Made by a program: the position numbers and the translations under genes. A stretch of DNA of 52,719 bases from Actinoplanes couchii (GTDB lineage: Bacteria; Actinomycetota; Actinomycetes; Mycobacteriales; Micromonosporaceae). The DNA lies in the NCBI RefSeq assembly GCF_016862075.1, contig NZ_BOMG01000065.1:1-52719 (forward strand), given 5' to 3'. The notes beneath the pieces are model-generated. The model searched no databases and was not told where the DNA came from. It saw nothing but the letters and a program-made list of their open reading frames with translations. Numbering within the stretch: the stretch's first letter is position 1; the number at the start of each line of letters is the position of its first letter. Positions 16,313-25,035 of this stretch are shown in pieces.

Positions 16313-16842
16313 GGTAGCCCGTCGACCTCGGCGGCCAGCTTTTCCGCGACCTCCCGCACCGGCGGGGCGAGCCGCTCCAGACGCTCCGGGACGGCCGCGT
16401 CGATCCCGGCGTCCGGCCCGTCGGCGAACGCCCCGAAATCCGTGAGCGTCCCGGCCAGCGCCGCCGCGGCGCCCGCCGCCGCCTCCAGTTGCACCCGGGC
16501 ACCCAGCGCGTAGGCGTCGGGGATGTGCACCATGCTCAGCAGGTACTCACCGGCCACCCACTCGGCGGCCTGCATCCGCTCGAACGGCTCCAGCCGCGGC
16601 AGCCACGCCTGGAAGAACGCCGAAGCGGCTGCCGCGTGCCGGTCCAGGAACGCCTCGTCGAGCTGCTCACGGATCGCGTTCAGCGACAGTCGCACCGCCA
16701 CACCGAACGCGTCGAACCGGGCCACCGGGTCACCCGCGGCGATCAGGGAGCGCAGCTCCGTCACGGCCTCACCCATCCGTCGGAGACATGCCCGTTGTTT
16801 TCGGTGGGCCACCTCGATGCACGCATCAGTCGAGGACCTCAT
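16303..16842 (-). CDS. Hypothetical helical protein
   Basis: The frame encodes 179 residues, with a likely alternative start at ATG 16776 (MGEAVTELRSL). It is alanine- and leucine-rich and predicted all-helical, with no signal peptide, membrane segment or recognised motif. The reading frame overlaps the end of the upstream alpha/beta hydrolase by 17 bases, so it is probably co-transcribed with that gene and the SGNH esterase before it. No function can be assigned. Confidence 0.5.
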   Translation of the reverse strand: MRSSTDACIEVAHRKQRACLRRMGEAVTELRSLIAAGDPVARFDAFGVAVRLSLNAIREQLDEAFLDRHAAAASAFFQAWLPRLEPFERMQAAEWVAGEYLLSMVHIPDAYALGARVQLEAAAGAAAALAGTLTDFGAFADGPDAGIDAAVPERLERLAPPVREVAEKLAAEVDGLPRA

Positions 16843-17680
16843 GGAGTTTTGCGGCGAACGGGACCGGGTCGCCGTGCTGGCCGTACTCGCCGCCCAGGAA
16901 ACCGGCGTGGTTGCTCGGGAAGACGACCGGGTCGGCGCCCAGCCTCGCCGCCACCGCGCGCCCGGCCCGGTGGGCCAGCTCGCCCTCGGACTCGGCGCCC
17001 ACCCCGACCAGGATCCGGGTGCCGGCCGACTTCAGGGCGGCGAAGTCCGGTTCGAACAGGCAGCAGGTGACCAGGTTCTGGCCCAGCAGCACGTCGTCGC
17101 GGCTGCCGTCGTCGGTGCTCGGCAGCCCGAACGTGGCTGGATCGGCGCCCGGCTCGTCGGCGAAACCGGGCGGGATCGGGCCCTGGAACGAGACGATCTC
17201 GATGAACTTGACCATCGCCGGGCCGACACCGAACCGCTCGTAGAGGTCACGGATGCCCCGGACCGCGGCTTCGGCGTCCACCGCCTCGTCCAGCAGCCGC
17301 ACCACCGGCGGCTCGTGCGCGACGAGGGTGCGCACCAGCTCCGGATGCGCGGCCACCAGGGCGAGCGAGTTGACCGCCCCGCCGCTGCTGGCGAAGAGGT
17401 CGACCGGCCCGCCCCCGGCGGCCTCGATCACCCGTCGTACGTCATCGGCGTGCTGTTCCGGCGTGGTCTCGGGCGCGGGGTCGGTGCGGGTGCTGCGGCC
17501 CGTGCCCCGGGGGTCGTAGGTGATCACCCGCCGGTCGGTGAAGTGCCCGGCCAGGGTGACGAACCCACTCGCGTCCATCGGCGAGCCGATCAGCAGCAGC
17601 GGTGTCGTGTCCGAGGGCGCGGCCGGCTCGTGGACGTCGTAGGCGATCACGGCACCGGGAGCGTCGAGAGTCAGGGTCAT
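16826..17680 (-). CDS. Alpha/beta-fold hydrolase
   Basis: The 284-residue protein begins at ATG 17680, overlapping the esterase stop by 4 bases. It shows the oxyanion-strand region LLIGSPMDASGF, YDPRGTGRST, the nucleophile elbow DLFASSGGAVNS (Ser in S-S-G-G-A, a variant of GxSxG with the first Gly replaced) and a late His in SNHAGFL. It is likely a cytoplasmic esterase or C-C hydrolase; the substrate is unknown. Confidence 0.75.
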   Translation of the reverse strand: MTLTLDAPGAVIAYDVHEPAAPSDTTPLLLIGSPMDASGFVTLAGHFTDRRVITYDPRGTGRSTRTDPAPETTPEQHADDVRRVIEAAGGGPVDLFASSGGAVNSLALVAAHPELVRTLVAHEPPVVRLLDEAVDAEAAVRGIRDLYERFGVGPAMVKFIEIVSFQGPIPPGFADEPGADPATFGLPSTDDGSRDDVLLGQNLVTCCLFEPDFAALKSAGTRILVGVGAESEGELAHRAGRAVAARLGADPVVFPSNHAGFLGGEYGQHGDPVPFAAKLHEVLD

Positions 17681-18522
17681 ACCCCCTCTATACCCTCTGC
17701 GGGCCGGGTCGGGGGCCAGGTCAGTACGTCGTCCGGGATGTCGGTGTCGCACAGCGCCCGCCGGTCCCGTCCGGGGATCCCGCGGCTGTTCGCCACCACC
17801 AGCCGGGCCACCTCGATCGCGCCGTGCGCCTGGAAGTGCGTGTTGTCCTGCACGCCGTCCGGATAGTTGACCGACTCGCCGGGCTCCAGCCACAGCAGGT
17901 GGTCCTTGGTCGCCTCCGGGCCCAGCCTGCTCCACAGGTCGAAGGACAGCCGGGTGAGGTCGATCAGCTCGGTGCCGGTCTCGGTGGCGAGTGCGGTCAT
18001 CGCGGCGGGATAGTCACCGTGCGAGAGATACGGCGTACCGTCGGCGGTGAATCTCCGCCGCTCGACCGGCGTGACCAGGATCGGGGTGGCCCGGGCCGCG
18101 CGTGCCCCGTCGAGATAGAGCCTCAGGTGTTCCTGGAACGTCGTCCACGGGTCGGTGCCACGGGCCGGGTCGGTGATCTTCTCGTCGTTGTGGCCGAAAG
18201 AGATCAGCAGGGTGTCGCCGGGGCGGATCGCGGCCCGGATCCGGTCCAGCCGGCCCAGGTCGTAGAAGCTCTTCGAACTGGCCCCGGACAGCGCCTCGTT
18301 GACCACACGCACGCCGTCGTGCAGGAAGACCGGCAGCGCCTGACCCCAGCCGGCGCGCGGATGGTCGGCGGTCGCGTAGGTGGCGGCGGTCGAGTCGCCG
18401 GCCACGAAGACGGTGGGCCTGCGCCTGCTCGCGGCGAGGCCGGGCGTCTGCTCGCCCATTGCCAGGGCGGGCACCGCGGCGAGGGCTCCGGCGCGGAGCA
18501 ACGTTCTCCGTCGAATCTCCAT
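17677..18522 (-). CDS. Secreted SGNH esterase, rhamnogalacturonan acetylesterase-like
   Basis: The protein has 281 residues from ATG 18522; an upstream in-frame TTG at 18540 is less likely. A twin-arginine-type signal peptide (MEIRRRTLLRAGALAAVPALA) precedes an SGNH hydrolase domain. Block I is VAGDSTAATY with the catalytic Ser, the Asn block is FGHNDE, and the C-terminal Asp-His pair lies in DNTHFQAHGA. This order matches rhamnogalacturonan acetylesterases (CE12 type), which deacetylate pectin. A LacI-type operator lies 32 bases upstream, and a pectinesterase with a similar operator occurs at 32455, which supports a pectin role. Confidence 0.78.
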   Translation of the reverse strand: MEIRRRTLLRAGALAAVPALAMGEQTPGLAASRRRPTVFVAGDSTAATYATADHPRAGWGQALPVFLHDGVRVVNEALSGASSKSFYDLGRLDRIRAAIRPGDTLLISFGHNDEKITDPARGTDPWTTFQEHLRLYLDGARAARATPILVTPVERRRFTADGTPYLSHGDYPAAMTALATETGTELIDLTRLSFDLWSRLGPEATKDHLLWLEPGESVNYPDGVQDNTHFQAHGAIEVARLVVANSRGIPGRDRRALCDTDIPDDVLTWPPTRPAEGIEGV

Positions 18523-18553
18523 GAGGGCACATCTAATCAATTTCTATCGATGT

Positions 18554-18569
18554 GGGCAAGCGCTTTCCC
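18554..18569. promoter_or_regulatory. LacI-family type operator upstream of the SGNH esterase
   Basis: GGGCAAGCGCTTTCCC is an almost perfect palindrome (GGGnAAGCGCTTnCCC) lying 32-47 bases before the esterase ATG, and 56 bases before the divergent membrane gene. The core AAGCGCTT matches that of the site before the pectinesterase at 32409-32422. Confidence 0.6.
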
Positions 18570-18624
18570 GCTGGTGGTGGAAACGGGATCGAAAGGTGCG
18601 CAAGTGGCGATGTAGGTTACCCGC

Positions 18625-19638
18625 GTGACGACGTTCAGTGCCCGGGAGCGCTGGGTCCTCCTGATCGCCAGCGCCTGGTTGGTGATCGGGCTCCAGCTCG
18701 ACGCCTACGCCCACGCCACCACCCCCGAGCTGGAGACGTTCTGGACACCCTGGCACGGCGTCCTCTACTCCGGTATCGCCGCGTCCGGCTTCACCCTGCT
18801 CTGGATCATGCGGTCCCGGCTGCCGGGGATCCCGACGTACGCCTCGGTCCTCGCCCTGCCCAACGCCCTGCGCCTGCCGCTCGCGGGCATGGCGTTCCTG
18901 CTCGTCGGCGGCGGTGTGGACACGCTCTGGCACAACATCTGGGGCATCGAGCGGGACATGGAGATCTTCGTCAGCCCCAGCCACGAGTTCATCATCCTCG
19001 GCATGGTGCTGGTCGCGATGGGCCCGGCACTGATGCTGGCCACCGGCCCCGAACGCACCCTGGGACTGCGGAACGCCCTGCTCGTCGGCGTCTCCACGCT
19101 GTTCACCGTGCTGCCGGTGCACATCTACACCCTGCACGCGTCGAGCATCGGCTTCCGCCAGCTGGGCAGCGGCCAGGAGCCGATCCCGGTCTTCTCGCCG
19201 GACGCGCAGCTCATCCACGGCTACGTCGTCAGCACCGTCCTGCTGCTCCTGCCGTTCATCGTGATCGGCCGGCGCTGGCCGCTGCCGATCGGCCTGCCGT
19301 CCACCCTGGTCGCGATCGTCGCCGTCCTGATGCACCTGATGTTCGACTCCCGCGACGACTGGTGGCCGGCCCTGACCCTGGCCGCCGCGTCCTTCGCCAT
19401 CGAACTCGCCTGGCGCCTGGCCCTGCTCTTCGTCACGTGGCCCGCGAACGTCCGCTGGGTCCTCTTCGGACTGCTCACACCGCCGGTCGTGTGGGGCGCG
19501 GTCCTGCTGGTGGGCAAGATCCAGGAGGGCAGCACCGGCTTCAACGTCCACATCCTGACCGGTTTGCTCACGCTGACCGCCCTGACCGGCGCCGCCACCG
19601 TCCTGGTCACCCGCAGCATCCAGCACCTCCCCAGATGA
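18625..19638 (+). CDS. Polytopic membrane protein of unknown function
   Basis: The protein has 337 residues from GTG 18625, with about nine predicted helices. Histidines and acidic residues are scattered at helix ends (LDAYAHATTPELETFWTPWHG, DTLWHNIWGIERDMEIFVSPSHEF, HIYTLHA, HLMFDSRDDWWP), an arrangement that resembles metal- or haem-binding membrane proteins; this is inference. It overlaps the next gene by 4 bases and forms a three-gene membrane cluster. No characterised family is recognised. Confidence 0.7.
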   Translation: MTTFSARERWVLLIASAWLVIGLQLDAYAHATTPELETFWTPWHGVLYSGIAASGFTLLWIMRSRLPGIPTYASVLALPNALRLPLAGMAFLLVGGGVDTLWHNIWGIERDMEIFVSPSHEFIILGMVLVAMGPALMLATGPERTLGLRNALLVGVSTLFTVLPVHIYTLHASSIGFRQLGSGQEPIPVFSPDAQLIHGYVVSTVLLLLPFIVIGRRWPLPIGLPSTLVAIVAVLMHLMFDSRDDWWPALTLAAASFAIELAWRLALLFVTWPANVRWVLFGLLTPPVVWGAVLLVGKIQEGSTGFNVHILTGLLTLTALTGAATVLVTRSIQHLPR

Positions 19639-20765
19639 CCCGGTTCCTCGTCGTTCTCGCCGTCGTCGCCGGGACGCTCGTCGTCACCGGCGGTCCGGTG
19701 GCGGCTCATGCCGGCGGCCTGACCGCCACCGATGCGCGGGGCCGGGTGGTCGCGGTCTCCCCGTCCGTTCCGGGTCTGACGGTCGAGACGATCGAGGCAG
19801 GCGCGAGGCTGCGTCTGCGCAACGACACCGGCAGTCCGATAACGATCAACCCCGGCGGCGGTACGGCCGCCCCTGCCGTGGTCGCCCCCGGCACCGAGGT
19901 GACCTGGATCGACACCCGCGCCACCCCCGACGGCCGCACCGTGCCCGCCAGCCGCACCGTCCCGTGGACATTGACCCTGGACGCGGCCGGCACCCCGGTG
20001 ACCGTGACCGGCGAACTGGTGGGGGAGAAGCGCCCCCGGCCCGCCGTCTGGTGGATCGCCGCGGCCCTGACCGGCGCGGCCCTCCTCCTGGCGGCCCGCC
20101 GACTGACCAGGGCGCATCCCGCGGCCCACCGGCACCCGTCGGATTCCGCGGTCCACCCGCATCCCCACCCGTCGGATTCCGTGGGCGAGCCGCCCGCGCA
20201 CCGGTTGCTTCGCGCCGACCTTTTGCTCGCTGTCGCGGGCTCCGTCGCCGCGCTGGCCTCGGCCGCTCACGTGATCGGCTCCACCCTCGCGGTCGAGTCC
20301 GCTCCGATGGTGACGACGTTTCTGAGCGCGGCGGGTATCAACCTGCTCGCCTGGCCGCTGGTGATCGGCGGCGCGGTGACGGTCCTCCGGGGCCGGGCCG
20401 CCGGAGTCCTGGCGGTCTGCGCCGGAGCGGCCCTGACCGCGGTCTTCGTCCTCCCGGACGTGACCTCGTTCCACCGCCCGGTCCTGCCCTTCGCCGGCCC
20501 CGCCACCCTGGAACGAGTCCTGGTGGTCCTGGCCCTCGGCCTGGGCGCCGGTGTGGCGATCGCCGGTGCCGGAGTCCTCCGTTCCTTGGCCGAGAGGGTG
20601 TCTGACACGGATGGTTCCTTGGCCGAGAAGGCGTCTGACACGGATGGTTCCTCGGCCGGGAAGGCGTCTGACACGGAAGGTTCCCTGGCCGAGAGCGCGT
20701 CCCCCGCCGAAGGCCCCTCGGGCGAGCAGGCGGCTGACGCCGAGGGCCCGCCGCGTGATGTCTAG
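19635..20765 (+). CDS. Exported membrane protein with His-rich loop and C-terminal 11-residue repeats
   Basis: The protein has 376 residues. A signal peptide (about 1-24, cleaved near VAAHA) is followed by a small extracellular beta domain (HAGGLTATDARGRVVAVSP...PITINPGGG...WTLTLDAAG), a helix (about 134-155), a His/Pro-rich cytoplasmic stretch (HPAAHRHPSDS..HPHPHPSDS), then about four helices. The tail consists of five imperfect 11-residue repeats of the type SLAEKASDTDG, encoded by 33-base DNA repeats. The layout suggests a metal-related or membrane-stress role; this is not established. Confidence 0.68.
   Translation: MTRFLVVLAVVAGTLVVTGGPVAAHAGGLTATDARGRVVAVSPSVPGLTVETIEAGARLRLRNDTGSPITINPGGGTAAPAVVAPGTEVTWIDTRATPDGRTVPASRTVPWTLTLDAAGTPVTVTGELVGEKRPRPAVWWIAAALTGAALLLAARRLTRAHPAAHRHPSDSAVHPHPHPSDSVGEPPAHRLLRADLLLAVAGSVAALASAAHVIGSTLAVESAPMVTTFLSAAGINLLAWPLVIGGAVTVLRGRAAGVLAVCAGAALTAVFVLPDVTSFHRPVLPFAGPATLERVLVVLALGLGAGVAIAGAGVLRSLAERVSDTDGSLAEKASDTDGSSAGKASDTEGSLAESASPAEGPSGEQAADAEGPPRDV
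20582..20746 (+). repeat. Five 33-base tandem repeats inside a coding region
   Basis: Units begin at 20582, 20615, 20648, 20681 and 20714. The first three are nearly identical (TTCCTTGGCCGAGA...ACACGGATGG) and the last two are degenerate. They encode an acidic Ser/Asp/Glu-rich tail. The unit length is a multiple of three, so changes in copy number keep the frame. Confidence 0.8.
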
Positions 20766-21897
20766 CCCTCCGACCCCGCTCGCGCACGGTGTCGGCAGTT
20801 CCGAGGATCTGCCGTTGCCGCTGGACCTGGTGTTGTAGGCCGGTGCCGCCGCCGTCGTACTGTCGTTTCTGATCGCGGCCTTCTGGTGCCGCACGCCCCG
20901 CCTGAAACCGGCCGAACCAAGAGACTTCGGCGTGACCCGCTGGCTGCGCTACCCGATCCTGGCACTGGCGCTCTATCTCACCGGTTACGCGCTGATCGGC
21001 CCGCGCGGCCCGGAGAACCCCGCCGCCCACGCCCTGTTCGTCTGGCTCTGGGTGGGCCTGGTCCTGGCCGGTGTGATCCTGGGACCGATCTGGCGCGGCC
21101 TCAACCCTCTGCGCACGATCTTCACCCTGCTGCGCCTGCCACCCGAGGGCCTGCGCCCGCTCGGTTCCCCGGGCTCGACCTGGCCTGCCACCGCGTACCT
21201 GCTGCTGTTCGTGGCCTTTGAACTTGTCGTGCCGCACCACGGCGATCCGGTCGCGGTCGGCCTGTTCCTGCTGCTGTACGGCCTGGCCCAGGTGGTGTCG
21301 GCGGCGTTCCGGGGCGAGGAGTGGTTCGCCCGCGGCGACTGTTTCGAGGTCTACTCCGACCTGGCCGGACGCCTGAGCCCGCTGCGCCGTCCCGGCCTGT
21401 TCTCCGGCCTGGCGACTCCGGCGCTCCCGGGTGTGGCGGCGTTCGTGGCGGTCTGGTGGGGTTCGACGGTCTTCGACAGCGCCGGAGCCCTCTGGGGCGC
21501 CCCCGGCCTGATCCTTTTCTGCGCAGCCGTCTACCTGGCGGTGCGGTGGACCGCGGGCCGTCTCGACGTGACGATGTCCCTGATCCCGATCGCCGCCGCC
21601 TACACCCTGGCCCACTACCTGTCGCTGCTGGTGGTCGAAGCGCCCCGGGGTGTCCTGCTGCTGGTCGGCGCAGCGCCCGGCGCCTGGGATCCCCGGCTGA
21701 TCCCCGAGGTGATCGCCGCGATCCAGATAGCCCTGATCCTGATCGGCCACGCGATCGGCGTGCTGGTCGCCCACGACCGGGCCTTGGCCGAGAGCCCGTC
21801 CCGGCCACCGCTGGCGGTGCTGGCCGACGAGTTCCCCCTTGTCCTCTTCATGATCGCGTGTACATGGACTGGTCTGTACCTGCTCTTCGTCCGGTGA
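20758..21897 (+). pseudogene. Polytopic membrane protein interrupted by an in-frame amber codon
   Basis: From ATG 20758 the frame reads a family-like N-terminus (PLAHGVGSSEDLPLPLDLVL). It hits TAG at 20836-20838, then continues in the same frame (AGAAAVVLSFLIAAFW...) for about 350 further residues and eight helices to 21897. Actinobacterial proteins with the LAHGxGxxxDLPxP start, as remembered, have a Tyr at the stop position, so a TAC/TAT to TAG change explains it. Without suppression, translation could restart at GTG 20932 and would lack the first helix. It overlaps the preceding gene by 8 bases. Confidence 0.65.
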
Positions 21898-21952
21898 CAT
21901 CTCACTGACAGTTCGGATGAGAAGATGTCTTCGCATCGATACCTTCTCCGGC

Positions 21953-22495
21953 ATGCGCCGCGATCTGACCGATGTCGATGCCCTCAAGGCTCTGGCCCAC
22001 CCGCTCCGCCAGCGGATCTTCACCCACCTGAACCGGTACGGCCCCGCCACCTCGGCCGACCTGGCCGCCAGGTTCGAGGCCGACCGCGGCGGCACCAGCT
22101 ACCACCTGCGCCAGTTGGCCCGTTACGACTTCGTCGAGGAGGACCGGTCCGAGGGGCGCCGCAGATATTGGCGGGCCAAACCGCTCGACCTTCGCCTGCC
22201 GTACGACGCCGAGGATCCGGAGATCTCCGCCACGGCCGACGTCATCAGCCGGCAGTGGATCGAGGACGCCCAGCGGAATCTGTTCACCTACCTGGCCGAT
22301 CACCGGTCGTACGGCGAGTTCGGCGAGGCGGCCATGAACTCGTTCGGCACCACCACCCTCACCGCCGCGGAGCTGAGACAGTTCGGCGAGGAGTACGTCG
22401 CCTTCCTGAGCCGCTGGCACCGCCCGCCCGACGCGGCCTCGGCGGGCGCCCGCGCGGTGACGGTGCTGTTCAACGCGTTCCCGACGCCGTCGTGA
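21953..22495 (+). CDS. ArsR-type winged-helix transcriptional regulator
   Basis: The protein has 180 residues from ATG 21953 (MRRDLTDVDALKALAHPLRQRIF). An in-frame ATG at 21917 gives 12 extra residues with less support. The N-terminal 85 residues are an ArsR/HTH_20 winged helix (LKALAHPLRQRIFTHLNRYGPATSADLAARFEADRGGTSYHLRQL). The rest is a helical effector domain. Its stop overlaps the GTG of the MFS gene, so it probably regulates that exporter. Confidence 0.8.
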   Translation: MRRDLTDVDALKALAHPLRQRIFTHLNRYGPATSADLAARFEADRGGTSYHLRQLARYDFVEEDRSEGRRRYWRAKPLDLRLPYDAEDPEISATADVISRQWIEDAQRNLFTYLADHRSYGEFGEAAMNSFGTTTLTAAELRQFGEEYVAFLSRWHRPPDAASAGARAVTVLFNAFPTPS

Positions 22496-23709
22496 GCCTC
22501 TGGCGCAACCGCGACTTCACCCTGCTCTGGGGCAGCCAGGTCGTCTCGTCACTGGGCGCGACGATCACCGGGACGGCGATGCCGCTGCTGGTCCTGGCCA
22601 CCACCGGCTCCGCGCTGGACGCCGGACTGGTCGGCGCCGCCGGCACCCTTCCGCACCTGATCGTCAACCTGCCGGCCGGCCCGCTGGTGGACCGCTGGAA
22701 CCGCCGCCGCATCCTGCTGGCCAGTGAGATCGCCGGCGCGCTGACGCTGCTCACCGTGCCACTGGCGCTCTGGTCCGGCGTACTGAACATCGCCTGGTTG
22801 TGTGGGGTGGCCTTTGTCCAGGGGGTGTGTTTTGTCTTTTTCGGGCTGGCCGAGGACGCCGCCCTGCCGATGGTGGTGACCACCGAGGAGCTGCCGTCCG
22901 CGATCGCCCACAACGAGGCGCGGAGCCGGGCCGCGGCGCTGGCCGGACCACCCGCCGGCGGCGCGCTGTTCGGCCTGGACCGCGCGCTGCCGTTCCTGGC
23001 CGACGGCATCTCGTCGCTGATCGCCGCCGTTGCGCTCCTGTTCCTCCGCCGCGACCTGCAGAAACCACCGGAGGGCCCGCCGGAGCCGCTGTGGCGTTCG
23101 GCGATGACCGGCATCCGGTACGTCTGGCACCACCCGCTGATCCGGGTGTCGCTGCTGCTGATCGCGGTGAGCAACGCCGTCTTCCAGGCCCTGGTCCTGG
23201 TACTGGTGGTGCTGGCCGGCGACCAGGGCGCGACCCCGACCGACATCGGCGTGATGATGGGCGTCTACAGCATCGGCGGCCTGCTGGGCGCCCTGGCGGC
23301 GGGCCGTCTGCACCGCCGTTTCTCGTTCCGGGCGGTGCTGGTCGGCATCAACTGGATCTGGGCGGCGTTACTGCCGCTGCTGCTCCTGACCACACACCCC
23401 CTGCAGATCGGCGTGATCGGCGCCCTGTGCGCGTTCGCCGGCCCACTGTGGAACGTGGTGATCTTCGCCTACGCCGGCACGGTGGTCCCGAACGACCTGC
23501 TGGGCCGGGTGATGAGCGCCGGCGCCACGGTGACCTGGGGCGTGATGCCACTGGCGTCGCTGGCCGTCGGAGTCCTGCTGACCACGGCCGGCCCCCGAGG
23601 TGCACTGTGGTCCCTCTCCGGCGTGATGCTCACGGCCGCGCTGGTCGCCACTTTCACCCCCAGCGTCCGTACGGCCGCCAGAAGCCCCGCCGCCACCAGC
23701 CGGCACTGA
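22492..23709 (+). CDS. MFS transporter (MFS_3/enterobactin-exporter type)
   Basis: The protein has 405 residues from GTG 22492, overlapping the regulator stop (GTGA). It has twelve predicted helices, with SLWRNRDFTLLWGSQVVSSLG at the start, the loop 2-3 motif DRWNRRRILLASE and a central cytoplasmic segment RRDLQKPPEGPP. It resembles MFS efflux proteins of the EntS/MdfA-like MFS_3 group. The pairing with an ArsR-type regulator suggests inducible drug or metabolite efflux. Confidence 0.82.
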   Translation: MSLWRNRDFTLLWGSQVVSSLGATITGTAMPLLVLATTGSALDAGLVGAAGTLPHLIVNLPAGPLVDRWNRRRILLASEIAGALTLLTVPLALWSGVLNIAWLCGVAFVQGVCFVFFGLAEDAALPMVVTTEELPSAIAHNEARSRAAALAGPPAGGALFGLDRALPFLADGISSLIAAVALLFLRRDLQKPPEGPPEPLWRSAMTGIRYVWHHPLIRVSLLLIAVSNAVFQALVLVLVVLAGDQGATPTDIGVMMGVYSIGGLLGALAAGRLHRRFSFRAVLVGINWIWAALLPLLLLTTHPLQIGVIGALCAFAGPLWNVVIFAYAGTVVPNDLLGRVMSAGATVTWGVMPLASLAVGVLLTTAGPRGALWSLSGVMLTAALVATFTPSVRTAARSPAATSRH

Positions 23710-23732
23710 CGCCCCGCCGAGATTGCCAGGGG

Positions 23733-24398
23733 TCAGAGGCGGCGCAGGACGCAGACGACCTTGCCCAGGATGACGGCGTGGTCGGCGGGGATCGGCTGGT
23801 AGGCCGGGTTGCGGGGGAGCAGCTCGGTGTGGCCGTCGCGCTGGCGCAGGACCTTGACCGTCGCCTCGTTGTCGAGCATGGCGGCCACGATCTCGCCGCT
23901 CTCGGCGACCGGCTGTTGACGGACCACCACCACGTCGCCGTCGCAGATCGCGGCGTCGATCATCGAGTCGCCCTTGACGTTGAGGGCGAACAGGGTGCCC
24001 CCGCCGACCATCGACGCCGACACGGTCAGGTGGTCCTCGACGTGCTCCTCGGCCAGGATCGGGGCGCCGGCCGCGATCGCGCCCAGCACCGGCACCGTGA
24101 CCAGGCGACCGGCGGTGTCCGGCTCGGTGGCGGCCGGAGCATCCAGGAAGGCCTCGGCGGCGGGGAGCAGCTCGACGGCCCGCGAGTTGTTGGGGCTGCG
24201 CCGGATCAGGCCGTGGCTCTGCAGGACACCCAGTTGGTAGGAGACCGAGGACGGGGAGACCAGCCCGACCGCCGCACCGATCTCACGGACCGTGGGCGGA
24301 TAACCACGGGAGCGCACCGAATCCCTGATCACCGCGAGGATGCGCAGCTGGCGGGCGGTCAGGGGTAGGTGGGGGTCTGCACCACTGTCGATGCTCAT
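23733..24398 (-). CDS. lexA: LexA-type SOS repressor (S24 peptidase)
   Basis: The 221-residue protein has an N-terminal LexA winged helix (LTARQLRILAVIRDSVRSRGYPPTVREIG) and a C-terminal S24 domain. The self-cleavage Ala110-Gly111 site lies in GAIAAGAPI, the nucleophile Ser145 in GDSMID and the general base Lys182 in ATVKVL. The recognition helix reads SPSSVSYQLGVLQSHGLIRR, which differs from the usual actinobacterial S-x-SSVAHQLxxLxxKGYLRR. No clear GAACN4GTTC box is seen in its own promoter. It may be a second, divergent LexA; whether another copy exists cannot be seen here. Confidence 0.83.
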   Translation of the reverse strand: MSIDSGADPHLPLTARQLRILAVIRDSVRSRGYPPTVREIGAAVGLVSPSSVSYQLGVLQSHGLIRRSPNNSRAVELLPAAEAFLDAPAATEPDTAGRLVTVPVLGAIAAGAPILAEEHVEDHLTVSASMVGGGTLFALNVKGDSMIDAAICDGDVVVVRQQPVAESGEIVAAMLDNEATVKVLRQRDGHTELLPRNPAYQPIPADHAVILGKVVCVLRRL

Positions 24399-24481
24399 GG
24401 CCGCACCTTACCCCATGATTAGATCAGATGTACGAACGGTGACCGGAAACCGCACGTTCGGGGGACGCCGACGCGGGACCG

Positions 24482-25033
24482 TTGGCCGATGACCAGCGCG
24501 TTCCCGATGATGAAGATCATTTGGTGCCAAGCATCTGGGAGTACGCCGACCAGGTCGCGGCAGGGGACACCGGTGCGTGGAAGGCCGCTACCCTGCGTGC
24601 CGCCATCCTGCTCGCGCCGACACATCCGGTGATCAGTCTGCCCAGCCGGCTGCCGGTGCACCAGGTGCTGGTGCACACCACGGCGCTGATCGTCTACGGG
24701 CGCACCTACGGGGCCGACGTCCCGGGGCGGCACGTGGTCTCCGGCCCGGAACTCGCCGCCTGGCTGACCGATCACGCCCTGCCCGGCCCGGAGAGCGGCC
24801 CGGGCAATCTGGCGGTCGCGGTCCGGCACCTGCTCGAGGGTGTCGCGTCGATGCTGCGGACGGCCGGTCACCGGATCCCGGAACCGGCCCGGCGTTCCCT
24901 GGACCGGCACTCGCCGGACCCGGTGGTCCAGCAGTGGCACGACCTGACCGACGTCGACGAGGCGTTCCCCGGCCCGCTGCTGTGCCTGGGCGTGGCCGCG
25001 ATGTCCGACACTTTCGGCCCGGCGATCGTCTGA
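24482..25033 (+). CDS. Hypothetical protein
   Basis: The frame encodes 183 residues if the TTG at 24482 is used; an in-frame GTG at 24524 is an alternative giving 169. It has no signal peptide or membrane helix and looks like a compact alpha/beta protein (WEYADQVAAGDTGAWKAATLRAAILLAPTHPV, RYL-like HLLEGVASMLRTAGHRIP). It is divergent from lexA and convergent with the XRE-cupin gene. The family is not recognised. Confidence 0.5.
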   Translation: MADDQRVPDDEDHLVPSIWEYADQVAAGDTGAWKAATLRAAILLAPTHPVISLPSRLPVHQVLVHTTALIVYGRTYGADVPGRHVVSGPELAAWLTDHALPGPESGPGNLAVAVRHLLEGVASMLRTAGHRIPEPARRSLDRHSPDPVVQQWHDLTDVDEAFPGPLLCLGVAAMSDTFGPAIV

Positions 25034-25035
25034 GG

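Noticed and set aside
22468..22481. KstR-box-like TTCAACGCGTTCCC
   Set aside because: It ends in C rather than A and lies inside the ArsR-type coding region, far from steroid genes.
24433..24460. CGAAC...GTTCG inverted arms before lexA as an SOS box
   Set aside because: The arms are 18 bases apart instead of 4, so this is not a LexA box.
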